Of a stretch of 64,000 nt of DNA, positions 9,964 through 21,519 are shown piece after piece. This stretch comes from Choricystis sp. odSpoLacu1 (lineage: Eukaryota > Chlorophyta > Trebouxiophyceae): positions 806,001-870,000 of the forward strand of contig OY253649.1 in the NCBI GenBank assembly GCA_958009055.1, in the 5' to 3' direction. A program made the position numbers and the translations under genes. A model generated the notes under the pieces. The model was not told the DNA's origin. It saw only the letters and a list, made by a program, of their open reading frames with translations, and searched no databases. Every line of letters begins with the position of its first letter. The stretch's first letter is position 1.

Positions 9964-11152
9964 ATGCCCGCCGTCACCAACGTGGGCGGCCCCGTCACGT
10001 CCGCCCTCGCGCTGACCGTGATTGCGGCGGCGGTGCGGGCGCTGCGCGGCGCGGCCGCCGCGCGCGCGGCGCGGGCGGCGCGGGTGCCGCGGGCACCGGG
10101 ACGGTACCATGCGCCACTGTCGGCGGCGGCGACGTGGATGCTGGTGAGACAAAATGAGAGAGAGAGAGGGGAGCGAGCGTTTTGTTCGTCCGCATTCGTC
10201 GAACCGTTGAAAAAACGACCCTCTCTTCCTTGCCCCCACACAGGTCGAGGCCGACCCCTTCCCCCACGCCATCGTCGACTTGCGCCCCCTAGACGCTGCA
10301 TCAACAGAACCCCTGCCCCCCAGCCTGGGCGCGGTGCGCGTTCCGCCGGATGGGGTGGCCGGGTGGCTGGGCGCGGCTTCCGACGAAGCGCAGCCCGCCC
10401 GCGCGCCACCGCCCTCGCCGTTGCGATCCCTGCCCCCCCGCCCCCCTCGCCACGCGCTGATCGTGTTTGTGGATTGTGGGGACGGCAAGGCAGCGACTAG
10501 CGCGGCGGCGGCGGCCGCGGCAGCAGGATATGAAACCACTGCCTGCGTCGAGGGCGGCGCACGCGTGCTGGCGGCCGCCGAGGCGGCGCCCCCGCCCGAC
10601 CTGCCCTCGATTTCTGCGCCCGCGCTGGCGTTGGCGCTGGAGGCGCAGAGGGGAGGAGGAGGAGGAGGGGGCAGTGTGGAGGCAGAGCCCGGAAACACGG
10701 CCGCTGGCTCCGCCCCCCGCCGCACCACCCCCCGCCGCGTCGTCGTCGTCGACGTGAGGCGCCACGATGAGAGGGCGCTGTATGGGTCTCTGCCGGGAGC
10801 TATTCACATCCCTGCGCCTCGCCTGCCGGCCGTGCTGCGCGCCCCTGCGGCCGCGTTTGAGGCGACCCACGGCGCGCCGCCCCCGGGTCCCGCCGACGCC
10901 GCCGTCTTTGTGTCACGGGGCGCCACCCGGGCCGCGTGGGCGGCCGTCGTGGCGGTCGACGCGGGCGTGGGTCGGTGCCTGGCCTTTCGGGCGGGCGCGG
11001 CGGCCGCGGGCGCCGCGCTGGGGGGGGGAGGGCCCGCCCACCACGCGCGCTATGGGGAAGGGGGGGCGCCGCCGCCGCCTCTGCCGCCGCCGGCGGCGCC
11101 GCCGGCTGAGGGGGCGGCGAAGGCGGAGCTGAGTGAGCTGGGGTTGGTCTAG
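9964..11152 (+). CDS. Membrane-anchored tandem rhodanese-like protein
   Basis: Exons 9964-10143 and 10244-11152 (TAG), in phase, 362 residues. Residues 8-35 form a hydrophobic Ala/Leu segment, either a membrane anchor or part of an organelle-targeting peptide. Two rhodanese-type folds follow. The first has AIVDLRP, VPPDGVAGWL and LIVFVDCGDGKAAT, with a Cys at the active-site loop. The second has VVVVDVRRHDERALYGSLPG, AIHIPAPRLPAV and FVSRGATRAAW, where the loop carries Ser instead of the catalytic Cys. The family transfers sulfane sulfur or acts as a binding module. I infer that only the first domain could be catalytic, and its loop is non-canonical. Upstream neighbour is the kinase on the same strand. 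Confidence 0.65.
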
Positions 11153-11665
11153 GAGCTGGGGGTGTTTGGCGTGAGTTAGAAAAACGACGAAGAAAAAAAA
11201 CAACACCTTTCCTTTTGCCTGCTCTCGGAAAAAAAGCACACACACAAAAAAACACCTCTCTCCCCCGCCTCGGCACCCCCCCCGCCTCGGCACCCCCCCC
11301 GCCTCGGCACCCCCCCCGCCTCGGCACCCCCCCCGCCTCACCACAGGTACGGCGCCGTGAGCACGCCCACGCTGCCCGCCGCGCGTGCGCGGAGTGGCAC
11401 GCGCGGTGCTGTTGGGTCGGCGCGCGCCGGGGGCGTCATCTCGCCTCGCCTCTTCTCGCCCCTCGCCCCACCCCTGCGCGCCGGCTGCCCATCCCCCCCT
11501 CCCGCGCGGCGGCAAGGGTGGGCTGCCCCGCGTGCGGCGGAACTGGGTCCGGCGAGGCTGGGCGGCCCCGCCGCGGCACGCACACACTCTGCGCCAGCGG
11601 GTGCCCTCTCGTCTCATTGCCTCACCTTCCCTCCCTCTCCAGACTCCTCCCAACTCCGCACACCC
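11153..11665. other. Intergenic region with short tandem repeat
   Basis: 513 bp between the rhodanese and the REF/SRPP-like gene. Apart from the 17-bp repeat described separately, it is C-rich upstream sequence; no gene is supported. Confidence 0.5.
11261..11338. repeat. 17-bp tandem repeat, about 4.5 copies
   Basis: The unit GCCTCGGCACCCCCCCC recurs at 11267, 11284, 11301, 11318 and (partly) 11335 with almost no divergence. It lies about 330 bp before the start of the lipid-droplet protein gene. Confidence 0.9.
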
Positions 11666-12988
11666 ATGGGCAAGCTCCCCCGCCGCACCGCGGGGCGGCC
11701 CCACTTCTCCGACTACCCATACGGCCGGGGTGGCGCGCCCGGCGGCAGCGGCGCGGCCGCGCGCGCCGCACTGGCGCGTGTGCGGCGCGGCTCGTCCTCC
11801 AACCTGGCGGGCGGCAGCGTGTACATTGGTGAGTGTGTGGGTGTGGGTGTGTGCGCATGGGTGGCCCGCTGGTGGGAGAGCGCAGGAGGAGGGACGCGGG
11901 CGGAGAAGCCAGCACACAACCAACGCCCCAGCAACGCCCGCGCGCGCCCCCCCGATGCGTGTTTTTTTTTGGGGGTCACCCTCCCACCACACCCACTCCA
12001 GCCTCCTTCACCGTGCGCGGCGGCCCTCCCTCCGCCTCGGGGCGCGCCTCCTCCCGCCGCCTGAAACGCCTCGACTTTGTGACGTCGTGCGGCGCCGACC
12101 TCGCGGCCCTGGCGGCCGCAGCCTACGTGGCCGGCCGCGCGCTCGCGCCCGCCGCGCTGCGCCCGCCCCTCGCCGCCGTGGAGCGCCGTGTCGCCGCCAC
12201 CGCCGCCCCCCTGCTGGCGGGCGCGGCCGCCCGTGTCGACGCCCTGCTCGTGGCAGCAGACGAGCGCGTGGACGGCGTTTGCTCCGCGATCGGGCTGCCG
12301 CACGGCGACGGCCACCCCTCCACCGCGCTCGCCCTCCCCCCCCCCCCCCGCCGGCGTCGCGGACGCCACCCTGGCCCAAGTCGCGGCCGCCATCGCCGCC
12401 ATCAAGGCAGTGGCGGCGGCGCCGTCACATGTGCGGGCGGCAGCGGACGCGGTGGCCCACCTGCTGGCTGCTGCCTTTGCCCCCGACGCGACCGACGCGG
12501 CCGTGCGCGCTGCCCTGGCCGACGTGTGCGCCGCCGTCCCCGCCGCCCGCCGGCTGGCTGCCGCTCCCTCCGTGGCCTACGTGGCGGGGACGTATCGCCA
12601 CGCCCATGCCGCGCTGGTGGCGTCTCCATCCTATGAGCGGGCCGTCTCCCTCGCCGCCGCCTCCCTCGGCCGCCTCTCCGCGTCGGGCGTCGGGCGCGCA
12701 CTGCTCGCGCCCGGCGCCCCCGCTGCCCGCCTCGCGGCCGCACCCGCCATCGCTGCCCTGGCCGACCACTTGAAGCCCGTCGCCACGACGACCCGGGGCG
12801 ACCGCATCGCGGGGGGCGAGGGCGACAGCGACGGGTCGCCGCGCTGTGTGCCGGCCGGGCGGGGTGGGGCGCGCGCGCGCGGCGGCGGTGCTGACGTGCG
12901 CTCAGTGCTGAGAGAGAAAAAACAGAGAGAGAGAGACGAGTGTTTGAGTGTTCCCCCCCACCCCTACCCCCCCCTGCTGCCGCGCTGA
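11666..12988 (+). CDS. REF/SRPP-family lipid-droplet-associated protein
   Basis: Exon 1 is 11666-11828 and exon 2 starts at 12002 (TTG G|CC junction), ending at TGA 12986. Exon 2 opens with SFTVRGG, then RLKRLDFVTSCGADLAALAA, AERRV-type LAAVERRVAATAAPLLAG and VDALLVAADERVDGV, which follows the layout of the rubber elongation factor / small rubber particle / LDAP family ('LDFV...A..Y...PL...VE..V..P......VD..VD'). The C-terminal half has YVAGTYRHAHAALVASPSYE and LASLGRLSASGVGRAL-type amphipathic helices. Proteins of this family coat oil bodies. The frame shifts by one in a 14-C run at 12336-12349; the two halves are clearly one protein (about 380 residues). Family call is from pattern only. 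Confidence 0.55.
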
Positions 12989-13614
12989 GTGACAAACCGA
13001 GAGAGAGGAGAGAGCTTGTTTTTTTTTGCGGGAGCAACACACAAAACACAAAAAAATGTGTCCCTTCCCCCAAACCCACCACCTTATAAAAACCCCAAGA
13101 GCGCAAAGTGAGCATGATTGACTTTTTGACGAGAGAGAGAGAGAGAGAGTGTGCATGTGTGCCGTGTGAGAGAGAGCTGACGAGAGATTTTCCTTGCCAA
13201 AAAAACAAAGCAGAGCGATGTTTTTCCAGCACTAACCCCCTTTTTTTCATTTGATTGCCTCGAGAGCCCCCGACACGTACACGCCCCCCCCTTCTTTGGC
13301 GGAGAGGGGTGCGAGGCATCAGGGCGCGGGGTGGGCAGTGGGCGTTGACAACGCTCGCTGTGCACGCCCCCGCCCTTTGCTTTCGCACATACACCCCTCT
13401 CACGTCGCCATGTTTCCCCCACCATCCATGTATACAAGACAAAGACAACAGGCACACAAGGCATCAACACAGAATAGAGGAGTGTGCGAGTTGAGTGTGC
13501 GCGCGCGCGTGTTGAGGGCCGTTTTGTGAAATGACGACCCATCACTCCGAAAACAAAAAAACGTCGTAACCGCCTGCGTCGCTGCCCACTCCCGCGGAGG
13601 AAGGACACGAAACC
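12989..13614. other. Intergenic / 5' region of Claspin-like gene
   Basis: 626 bp with GA-rich tracts, a TTATAAAA box at 13083-13090 and, 54 bp before the next ATG, the motif ACAAAAAAACGTCG that recurs at 21663. No coding sequence is supported on either strand. Confidence 0.5.
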
Positions 13615-16021
13615 ATGGACCTCTCCGACTCGGACGCCCCCCCGGCCGCCTCCAAACCGCGCAGACTCAGACGCAAGTCGGACGCTGGCGGCGGCGGCGC
13701 GATGCGCGCGCCGACAGCGGTGTGCGCGCACGCTGGCGCCGGCCCACCGCCCCCTCCCGCCCCCGGCACTGCGTCTGCAGACGCCAGCGGTGATGGCCAC
13801 GGGGACGGCTGGGCGTCGGGCCCGCCCTCCCACGCAGACGCCGACCGCCCGACTGCGAGCGGAGGGGGCGAGTGGTGGGACGAGGAGGACGAGATGGAGG
13901 CTGCCGCCGCCAGAGGCGAGGCAGAGGAGAGCGGAGACGAGGGTGAGGCTGGAGTTGAAGGGGGGAAGAGGGGAGCGGGAGGCCTGGAGAGTCGGCTTTC
14001 GCGTATGCATTCGTCGCGCGCGCACCAAAACTCGAAGAAGAAAAAAAACGACACAAACTCACTCGCACACAGACGCCGACGCCGACGACGCCCCGCCCGC
14101 CCGCGCCACGTCCGTCGACTTTGGCTCGGCCGGCGAAGACGATCATGAAGAAGGAGAAGAATACTTAAAGGCTGGTGGCGACGCGGACGCTCTGGCCGCA
14201 GAGACCGACCGCCTGCTGCGCCGCGCCGCGCGCGGCGACCGCCTCGGCCGGGACGCCATGGCGGCCGCGCCGCCGCCTCCCGCCCTGGGAGATTTCGCAG
14301 CCAGGCTGGCCGCTCGGGCGGCGGCGGCGGCGGCGGCAGCTGTGCCGGCGCGGCCGCCGCCAACGGCGGCGGTCGTCACCTCTGCCCAGCGCAACCCTGT
14401 CGCTGCGGCCGTGCTGCAGGCTGTGGCTGCCGCCACTGCAGCTGCCGGCGCCATCGATGACGACGACCTGAAGATTGTGGAGGAGGAAGAAGATCAGGCG
14501 GCCTATGCTGACGCCGCACCGACCACCGCCCCCCCCGCGCGCGCTGCACGGCCGCTCCCGCATCGGCGCCATGAAGGCCGGCCCCGTGGCCGCCTACGAT
14601 AGTGATGACGACGCCATGGACGCCGCCCCAGCAGACAACGACGCCGAGGACGCGGCCGCCGGCAGCGCGCTGTCTGACGGCGACGCCGACGACTTCGACG
14701 AAAAAGGCTCGGACGGCACGCCCCCGCCCCCCTCCCCCTCCGCCCTCGAAGCCGCCCGCCAGGCTGAACTGGCGGTCGCCCGCGCCGCCCTGGCCGCCGA
14801 CGCGGCCGCCGCCAAGCGCAGGAAGGCGCTGGGGGCACGCGTGACGGCCGCGGCGGGGGGGGGGGGGGGACGGCACGGCGACCGCGCTGGTGGAGGATGA
14901 GGCAGAACTTTCAGACGACGAAGATGGCGGCGGCCCCGCCGCCACCTCCGACGACGACGACGACGACGACGACCCCGACGGCGCGGAGGCGGTGCTGGCG
15001 GATCTGATTGGGGCCGCAGAATCGCCGACTGCGTGCGTCGCGGCGCGCGCGGGCCGCCGCGCACGCAGACTGGGCGGCCGCCGAAGACGCGGCCGCCCTG
15101 GACAATGTGCTGGACGCCGTGCGCCACGGGTTCAGGCGGCGGCGCAAGCGGGGTGCGCTGGATGACGCGGGGGGGGACGACTGGAGTGCGCGCGAGCGGC
15201 GCGCGGCGCGGTTGGCGGTGCGCGGCGTGGCGATGGATGACGACGACGACTGGTCAGACGAGTTGGGCGACGACGATGCCGATGACCCCATAGACCGCCT
15301 GGACGACCTGTCCGATGGAGAAGCCAAGGCAGAGCTGGCCGAAATCGCGCGGCGCCGCGCGGCCGACGCGGCGCGCGACCGCGCGGCGGCCGCCGCGGCT
15401 GCCGCCTCCGCCCGCGGCCTGGCCGACGGCGCCAGCCTGGCGGCCCGGGCCGCCCTCAAGCGGGCCCGGTCGGAGCCGCTGGCGGCGCGCGGGCTGGGGG
15501 TGGGGGGCAACGGCGGCGACGCGCCTGCGGCCGCTGCGCGCGGCGGCAGCGGCGGGCTGCCCCCTCCCTCCCGCCGCGGCTCCGCCTTTGGCCACGACAT
15601 CACGAATTCGGGAGGCCACTCCGGGCTGCGACCCTCAGCCTCGTTTGTGGGGCGGGGTGTCCCTGCCAACGGGACTGCGTCGCGCGGCGTCGCGGGCGCG
15701 GGGGGCAGCGCGTCGCGCGGCGCTGGCGGCAAAACGTTTGTCTTTGGCACCGGCACCAACGGCGGCGGCGGTGGTGACTCCAGGGCGGCGCCCACTGATG
15801 GCTCTGCGGCGCCGACGGGGCCCACGTCGTTTGCGGGGGTGATGGGGTTGGCGGGTGGCGGCAGCGGCGCGCGCGCGCAGCCCGAGCGCGCCGCCTCGCT
15901 GCTCGGCCTGCTCTCAGGCGGTGGCCGTGGCGACCGGGATGCTCCCCTACCGCCGTCTGCTGCCGCCCGCCTGCGCAGCGTGGTGAGCGGCGGTTCGCTG
16001 GGCAGCGGCGGCGTGGAGTGA
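13615..16021 (+). CDS. Claspin/Mrc1-like replication checkpoint protein
   Basis: Exon 1 is 13615-13942 and exon 2 starts at 14073, ending at TGA 16019. The protein is highly acidic with repeated Asp/Glu blocks. Landmarks are SVDFGSAGEDDHEEGEEYL, ALAAETDRLLRRA (Claspin/Mrc1 proteins carry a similar 'ETQRLLRE'), AVAAYDSDDDAMDA, ADLIGAAE and HADWAAAEDAAALDNVLDAV followed by RHGFRRRRKRGALDD. The C-terminal third is Gly/Ala/Ser-rich. Claspin/Mrc1 travels with the fork and mediates the replication stress checkpoint. The frame changes three times: in an 8-C run (14529-14536), a 15-G run (14855-14869) and between 15010 and 15060. Joined length is about 750 residues, compatible with the plant homologues. 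Assignment is moderate because most of the sequence is low-complexity. Confidence 0.55.
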
Positions 16022-16124
16022 GAGAGAGAGGAGAGGGTGCATGACTTTTTGTGTGTGCAGCGCGGTTTTTCGCACTTTCTGAAACACTCTAAACATGACA
16101 AAAACACGCACCCTCTTCCTCTCA

Positions 16125-16635
16125 TCAGTAAAAGCTGTACCCGCCCGACGTGGAGCCCACGGTGAGGGCCTCATACGCGGCCAGTGTGCCGGCCAACACC
16201 CCGACCGCCGCCAACTCAAACAGCGCGGCGCCGCCCGCGATCTTGCCCGCGTGCCACAGAATCAGAGGGGTGGCGACACAGCCGACGCCAGCAGCCCCTG
16301 TGAGAAACCGGCCTGCGTCCGCCCAGCCACCAGTCGGGTTGGCGCCGCCCAGGCCAAACACGGAGAACCCGTCCGACAGGAACAGGCTCGGCATCGGCAG
16401 CAGCACAAACGAGAAGGCGGTCAGGGCGGGCCACCAGTTGTGCCACAGGGCGCAGCCCAGGACTTGGAGGAGGGCGCCCAGGGAGAAGGCGAGGGCGAGG
16501 GCGCCCAGGACTGGTGTGTGAGGGAGGGTTGGGGGATGGGGCGTGAGTGAGTGAACCAAAAATCAGGGCCGCCGCACAGCGCCACCCGCACCCGCACACA
16601 CGCGCACACACACCTCGCACGTCGGAGATGCTCAT
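16125..16635 (-). CDS. VPS55: VPS55 / LEPROT-family endosomal membrane protein
   Basis: Exons 16635-16614 (MSISDVR) and 16510-16125 join G|TC in phase to give 135 residues. Four hydrophobic helices are visible. Family-typical text: LGALALAFSLGALLQVLGC, ALWHNWWPALTAFSFVLLPM and RFLTGAAGVGCVATPLILWH. VPS55 (yeast) and LEPROT (animals) work with Vps68 in late endosome to vacuole sorting. The length matches the family (about 140). The gene diverges from CAF-1B with 227 bp between start codons and converges on the Claspin-like gene 104 bp away. Confidence 0.85.
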
Positions 16636-16862
16636 GGCGGACGCGTGGGTGTGGGTGTGGAGTCCACGCCGTGTGGGGCGACAAAAAGAAACAAGCGATG
16701 GGACTGAGACAAAACGATTTTCTTTTTCAAAGCAGCGTCCTTTGCTGCTCCCCGACCACCGCGGACGACACCCACCCGGACGCGTCAACCCAGCGCACGT
16801 CTTGTGGTCACACGCGCACGCACGCACGTGAGAGCCTGTGCCCTCTGCCCAACCAAACAACC
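16636..16862. promoter_or_regulatory. Divergent promoter, VPS55 / CAF-1B
   Basis: 227 bp between opposed ATGs. No TATA box seen; contains a CCCGACCACCGCGG block near 16755 and GC-rich stretches. Confidence 0.45.
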
Positions 16863-19000
16863 ATGCACGCCAAAACGCTGCAAGTCGTGTGGCACGCGAA
16901 AGAGCCCGTCTTTTCCGTCGACTTCCACCCGGACGGCACGCTGGCCACGGGGGGCGGCGACAAAGACGTCAAGGTGAGCTGGAGACAGGAGAGGGTGTGG
17001 GTGCGCGGCAGGAGGAACGACAAAACTCGCGCACGCGATTTGCGCGTTTCGCATCAAAATCGCCCCGCCCGCCGCGCCCCCCCACACGCCACGCTTTCCT
17101 GTGCTCCCCCGCGCACAGAGGCAGAGCGAAATTTGTTCTTGCCATCGCAGCGCAAACCCAAGCCTTGCGGCGTGCCAATCTCTTCCTCGCCTCATCTTGC
17201 CCCCCACCCTCCCTCCCCACCACAGCTCTGGCGCCTCGCCACCGCCCCCGACGGCTCCCCTGCCGTCGAGCACGTGGCCGACCTGACCTCTCACACCCGC
17301 TCCGTCAACGCGGTCCGCTTCTCTCCGGATGGGAGCACGCTCGCGTCCGCCGGCGACGGTGGCGAAGTGCTGCTGTGGCGCCGCGCCTCCACCACCGCCC
17401 CCTGGAAAGCGGTGGCCACCGTGCGCGCCCACGCGGACGACGTGTTTGATGTGGCGTGGTCGCCTGACGCTACTGCCCTGGCGACAGCTGCTTTGGATGG
17501 CAGTGCGTCGCTGATGGCAGTCGACTCAGACGGCCGCGCGCGCCGCGTTGCATCGCTGGACGGCCACCGCCACTACGTTCAGGGCGTCGCCTGGGACCCG
17601 TCCGGCACGCTGGTGGCCACCGCGGCCGCCGACAGGAGCGTGCGCGTGTGGGGGGGCAAACCAGGCAAGAAACGGGGGTGGCGGCGCGGTCGCGGGGGAG
17701 GGTCGCCCGCCTTGCGGCACCGCGGTCGCTGGTGGCCTGGCCTGCGTGGCCACGCTGGCCCGCCGGACGGCACCAGCCGCCACGCAGCAGCAGCCGCCAG
17801 CGGTGGAGGAGGCTGGCGCCGCTGCAGCCGCCGCCGCCATCGCCCCCCCCACCCCCCCCCGGCCCCCCGCGTCCACCTCTTTGCCGACGAAACCCTGCCC
17901 ACCTTCTTCCGCCGCCTCGCCTTCTCCCCCGATGGCTCCTGCCTGGCGGTGCCCGCCGCCCTGCTGGCTCCTGGCGGGGGGCGGGGGGCGCCCCCGGCGC
18001 ACGGGGCTTTTGTGTATGCACGCGGCGCGTGGGACGCCCCCGCGCTCGCCCTGCCCTCCGTCCGCCCCGTCGTCGCCGTCCGCTTCTGCCCGGTGCTGTT
18101 TGCGTTGGACCCGCCCCCGCGCGCGTCCCCGCCCGTCGGGGCGGGGGCGCCCCCGCCCACGCCGGGTGGGGAGGGAGCGTCCCCCGGAGGCGCGGCGCCG
18201 CCACCCCCCCTGACCGACACCGCGCCCTCCGTCTTCGCCCTGCCCTACCGCCTCGTCTACGCGGTCGCCTCCCTGGACTCGTTGGCGCTGTACGCGTCGG
18301 ACGCGCCCGGGGGGGCGCCGTTGGCGCTGCTGGGAGGGTTGCACCCGGAGCCTATAACCGACGTCGCGTGGTCGTGCGACGGCCGGTCCCTCGCGGTCGC
18401 CTCCTACGATGGCTACGTCTCCGTCGCCACGTTTGGGGAGGGCGAGTTGGGCGTGGTGGCGACAGGTCTGCCGCCGCGTGTGGCGGAGCGCGCGGCGGCC
18501 GCGGCCAAGGGCGTCGCGCCGCCCGCGACGCCCGCGCGCGCGGCGCGCCGCCGCCGCCGCCGCCGCCACCGCCTGTGCAGGCGGCCTCCACTCCCGCCGC
18601 GGGCGGCCCCCGCCGCATCGCCCCCATGCCTGTCGCCACGGCTGCCACGCCGGGGGGCGGCCCCCGCCGCATCGCGCCCACGCCGCTCGCCGCGGCGGCG
18701 GCGAGTGCGGCCGCCCCAACCCCGTCGCTGGCTGCCCCGTCCCCCGCTCCCTCTCAAGCCTCCGCTGGCGGTGGTGGCGGCGCCCGCCGCATCGTGCCCG
18801 TGCCGGTGGGCGCGCCCCCGCCGCCGCTGCCCGCGGCGCAGGAGGCGGTGAGCGCGCCGCCGCGCGAAGCCGTGTCTGCGCCGCGGCCGCCGCCGCCGGC
18901 CGCCGCCAAGCCGGCGGCTGGCGGGTTTGGAGGAGGCATCGCCGCCATGGCGGCGGCAATGGGGGCGTCGGCCGCGGTGGAGACGGAGGAGAAGGAGTGA
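16863..19000 (+). CDS. CHAF1B: Chromatin assembly factor 1 subunit B (WD40)
   Basis: Exons 16863-16973 (MHAKTLQVVWHAKEPVFSVD) and from 17226 to TGA at 18998. WD40 repeats are clear: HTRSVNAVRFSPDGSTLASA, HADDVFDVAWSPDATALATA and HRHYVQGVAWDPSGTLVATA. Then the CAF-1B-specific block ETLPTFFRRLAFSPDGSCLA, LPYRLVYAVASLDSLALYAS, ITDVAWSCDGRSLAVASYDG and FGEGELGV. This subunit (FAS2 in Arabidopsis, Cac2 in yeast) deposits H3-H4 behind the fork with the other CAF-1 subunits. The frame is displaced between a 7-G run (17650-17656) and C runs (17843-17860), and again at 18531-18570 before a Pro/Ala-rich tail containing three GGPRRIAP-like motifs. Confidence 0.88.
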
Positions 19001-19146
19001 AGAAGAGAGAGAGACAGCGAGCGCTCTGTGCGACCGGACACCCGACGCCTCAACACCCGACGCCTTTTTTCCTCGTCCAATTGGCCCCGCGGTCGCGCGG
19101 CCTCTCTTTCCACGCGCCCGCGCAGGCAAGCCTGCCTGCATCAAGC

Positions 19147-19911
19147 ATGCGCACAGCCGGCCCTCCTCCTCCCGGCGCCCGCCCCCGCCCGCGCGCGCGC
19201 GCCCGCGCCACGCGCGCCCGCGCCTCCCCGTGCCTCCACCCCCTCCGACAACGTGGCCGACCTCGTCATGCTCCTCTCCCTGCGCGACGACGCTGACGCC
19301 GACGCCGTGCTGGACGCCCTGTGGTCGTGCCAGTACCTGGCCCCGGGCGCGCTCTGCGCGTTTGCGGGGGGGGCGCCCGCGTCTGCCCCCCCCCCCCCCC
19401 TGGCGCCCCACCCCCCGTCACCCACGCCCTCCACGTGCGCTTTGGGTCCACCGCCGCGGCGGCCGCCTTCCTGGCCCACCCCGCCGTCGCGGGCGCGGTG
19501 GCGGGGGCGGCCGCGTCCGCGGCCGCAGACACGGGCGTCCTCCTCTTCGGCGGCCGCGTTCCCTCCCCCTCCCTGGAGTCCCTGTTCCGCCGCGGTCCCG
19601 AGTGGGAGGCGGGCGTGGAGCGCGTGTTCGTGCTGGCCCAGGTGGAGGGAGCGGATGGGGGCGCGGCAGACGCGTGGCTGGCTGACGTCGCGACACTCGC
19701 AGAGTCGTCAGTCGCGGGCGCCCTCCAAGCCACCGCCGGCCGGCTGGCGGTCCCCGGCATTCCCGCCGGCGCCACGCACGCCCTGATGACCCGGTTTGCT
19801 GGTCCAGCCGGCCTGGCGGCGTTCCTGGGGCTGCCCGCGGTGGCGGCACTCGCGGCGGGGGGGGGGCGAGGGGGGCGCGCCGCTGCGGCTCGTGTCGGGA
19901 GTGACATATGA
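19147..19911 (+). CDS. Tandem stress-responsive A/B-barrel (Dabb) protein
   Basis: Two Dabb domains in tandem. Domain 1: VADLVMLLSLRDDADADAVL, then VTHALHVRFGSTAAAAAFLA and HPAVAGAV. Domain 2: VERVFVLAQVEGADGGAADA, then GATHALMTRFAGPAGLAAFL. Dabb domains form dimeric ferredoxin-like barrels; plant members are stress-induced and some tandem ones are plastidial. The frame shifts in a 15-C run at 19386-19400. The only suitable ATG (19147) begins an Arg/Ala/Pro-rich leader in a third frame, and would have to join the domain frame in the GC-rich tract 19190-19215. No intron signal explains this. TGA at 19909. Converges on seipin with 116 bp between. Confidence 0.65.
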
Positions 19912-20027
19912 GATCGCGCCCCCGCAGGGCGTCACCACAGGCTCGTAGATTCGATGCAAATCGACTTGGAGAAACACCAACACAAGCACACGGAACCTTT
20001 TACGCACACTGTTTTTTTGTTGGTCGC

Positions 20028-21519
20028 TCACCCTTCCCCCACGCGCCGCCGCCGCAGCGTCTCGGCAGCTCCCTCCGCCAGGGCGGCGCCCTCAGCTGGC
20101 GCGATCGTCCGCGCCCCGGACAGCGTGCGCGCCACGCCCGGCATGGCGGGCGAGTCGGGTGGCGAGGCCAGGGAGGCGGGAGACGCGGCGGCGGCGATCG
20201 CGGCCGCCGCGTCGGCCGCGTGTGCGGACGGCACTGCAGCGATCGGGGCCCACTCGTCGTCCTCCTCCTCCTCCTCCTCCTCCAGCGCGCGGGGGGCGGC
20301 GTACTCGCCGTCGTCGCTGCCCACGGAGGCGGAGACGGAGGCGGAGGAGGGGGAGAGGTCGTAGGAGGGGGCCGACCCGCCGGACGGGCCGGGGGACGGC
20401 GGCGGCGTCGCGTCGCCCGCGCGGCGCGCCACCAGAACGCGCGCCACCCACCCGAGCAGACCACGCGGCGGGGGGGCTTCGTTGTCGCCCTCTCCTCCGC
20501 CTGTTGTCACCGCCAGCACGATGGCCAGGGCGGCGGCGAGGGTGCCGGCAGCGATGGCGACGACAGAAAGAGCGTAAAGGGGAAACGCGACCGCGTCGCG
20601 CGGGCGGAGAAGGTACAACACACCGATGATCCAGCCCAGCCTCTGGCGCGCGTGCGCGCGCAGGGAGTGGAGGGGGGGTGGGTCGGCGCCGCCGGACGAG
20701 GAGCCGCGGGCGGGGCGGCCGGCCAGGGCCACGCGCAGGCCAACAGCAGGGGCGTCTGGAACATCCCTGTACCCCACAAACAACGGCAACGCCAGCGCCT
20801 GCATCTCTCCCGCCAGTCCCGCCACCACCAGGGGGGCGCGCAGGGCGGCGCGCAGGGCGCGGACGGCGCGAGAGCGGTAGGGGAGGAGGGCGGGGCGGGA
20901 GGTGGCGGCGAGCACGCGCCCATCGGCGCCCAGCAGCTCTGCCCGCACTTGCACGACGTCGGCTGAAGCGGACGAGGTGCCGTCCCCCCCGGCTGGCGCG
21001 TCGGGGGCTTCCAGGGTGAGCCAGACATCCACCCGCCGCCCCGCGCCAAACGCACGGACGGAAGGGGCGGGTGTTTTGTCGCCGCCACTCCCCTTGCCTG
21101 TCACCACCGGGGGCGCCCCTCCATCCGGCAGAAACGACACAGCCGCCACCGCGGGAGACGCGGTGTAGTCGACCCACAGGTCGCGCGACAGGGTGGCCGC
21201 GGGCGGGGCCAGCGTGCGCGTCAGCACGAGTGCCGCCAGCAGCCCCCACCCCGCCAGCGCGGCCGCGCCGCCGCCCACGCCCACCCCCAGCAGGGCGGCC
21301 CCCTTCAGCTTGCGTTTGGCGGAGGCGGTGGCGGCCGCGGTGCGGGAGGGCGGGCCGTCACGGCGGCGGGGTTTGGCGCCGGACGGGGGGGAGGACCACA
21401 GGGACCCCGGGGCGGGCTGGGGGCGGGCGTAGCGCGCGTCAAACAGCCTGTCTGAGAAGGAGGGGCGGGAGGGGTCGAGCAGGGGGTCGAAGGAGGGGGG
21501 GGGGAGGGGGGCGCGGCAT
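20028..21519 (-). CDS. Seipin (lipid-droplet biogenesis)
   Basis: Single-exon frame to TGA at 20028, about 495 residues. Two membrane segments flank a luminal domain: AALAGWGLLAALVLTRTL near residue 100 and FPLYALSVVAIAAGTLAAAL near residue 340. Between them is the seipin core: LWVDYTASPAVAAVSFLPDG, RRVDVWLTLEAPDAP, VQVRAELLGADGRVLAATSR, PALLPYRSRAVRALRAAL and LPLFVGYRDV. Seipin forms ER oligomers that organise nascent triacylglycerol droplets. A long acidic cytosolic tail (seven Glu in a row) follows. The best start is ATG at 21519 (MPRPPPPP), which joins the seipin frame only if the 10-C run (21495-21504) loses or gains one base; otherwise no ATG is available. Confidence 0.82.
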
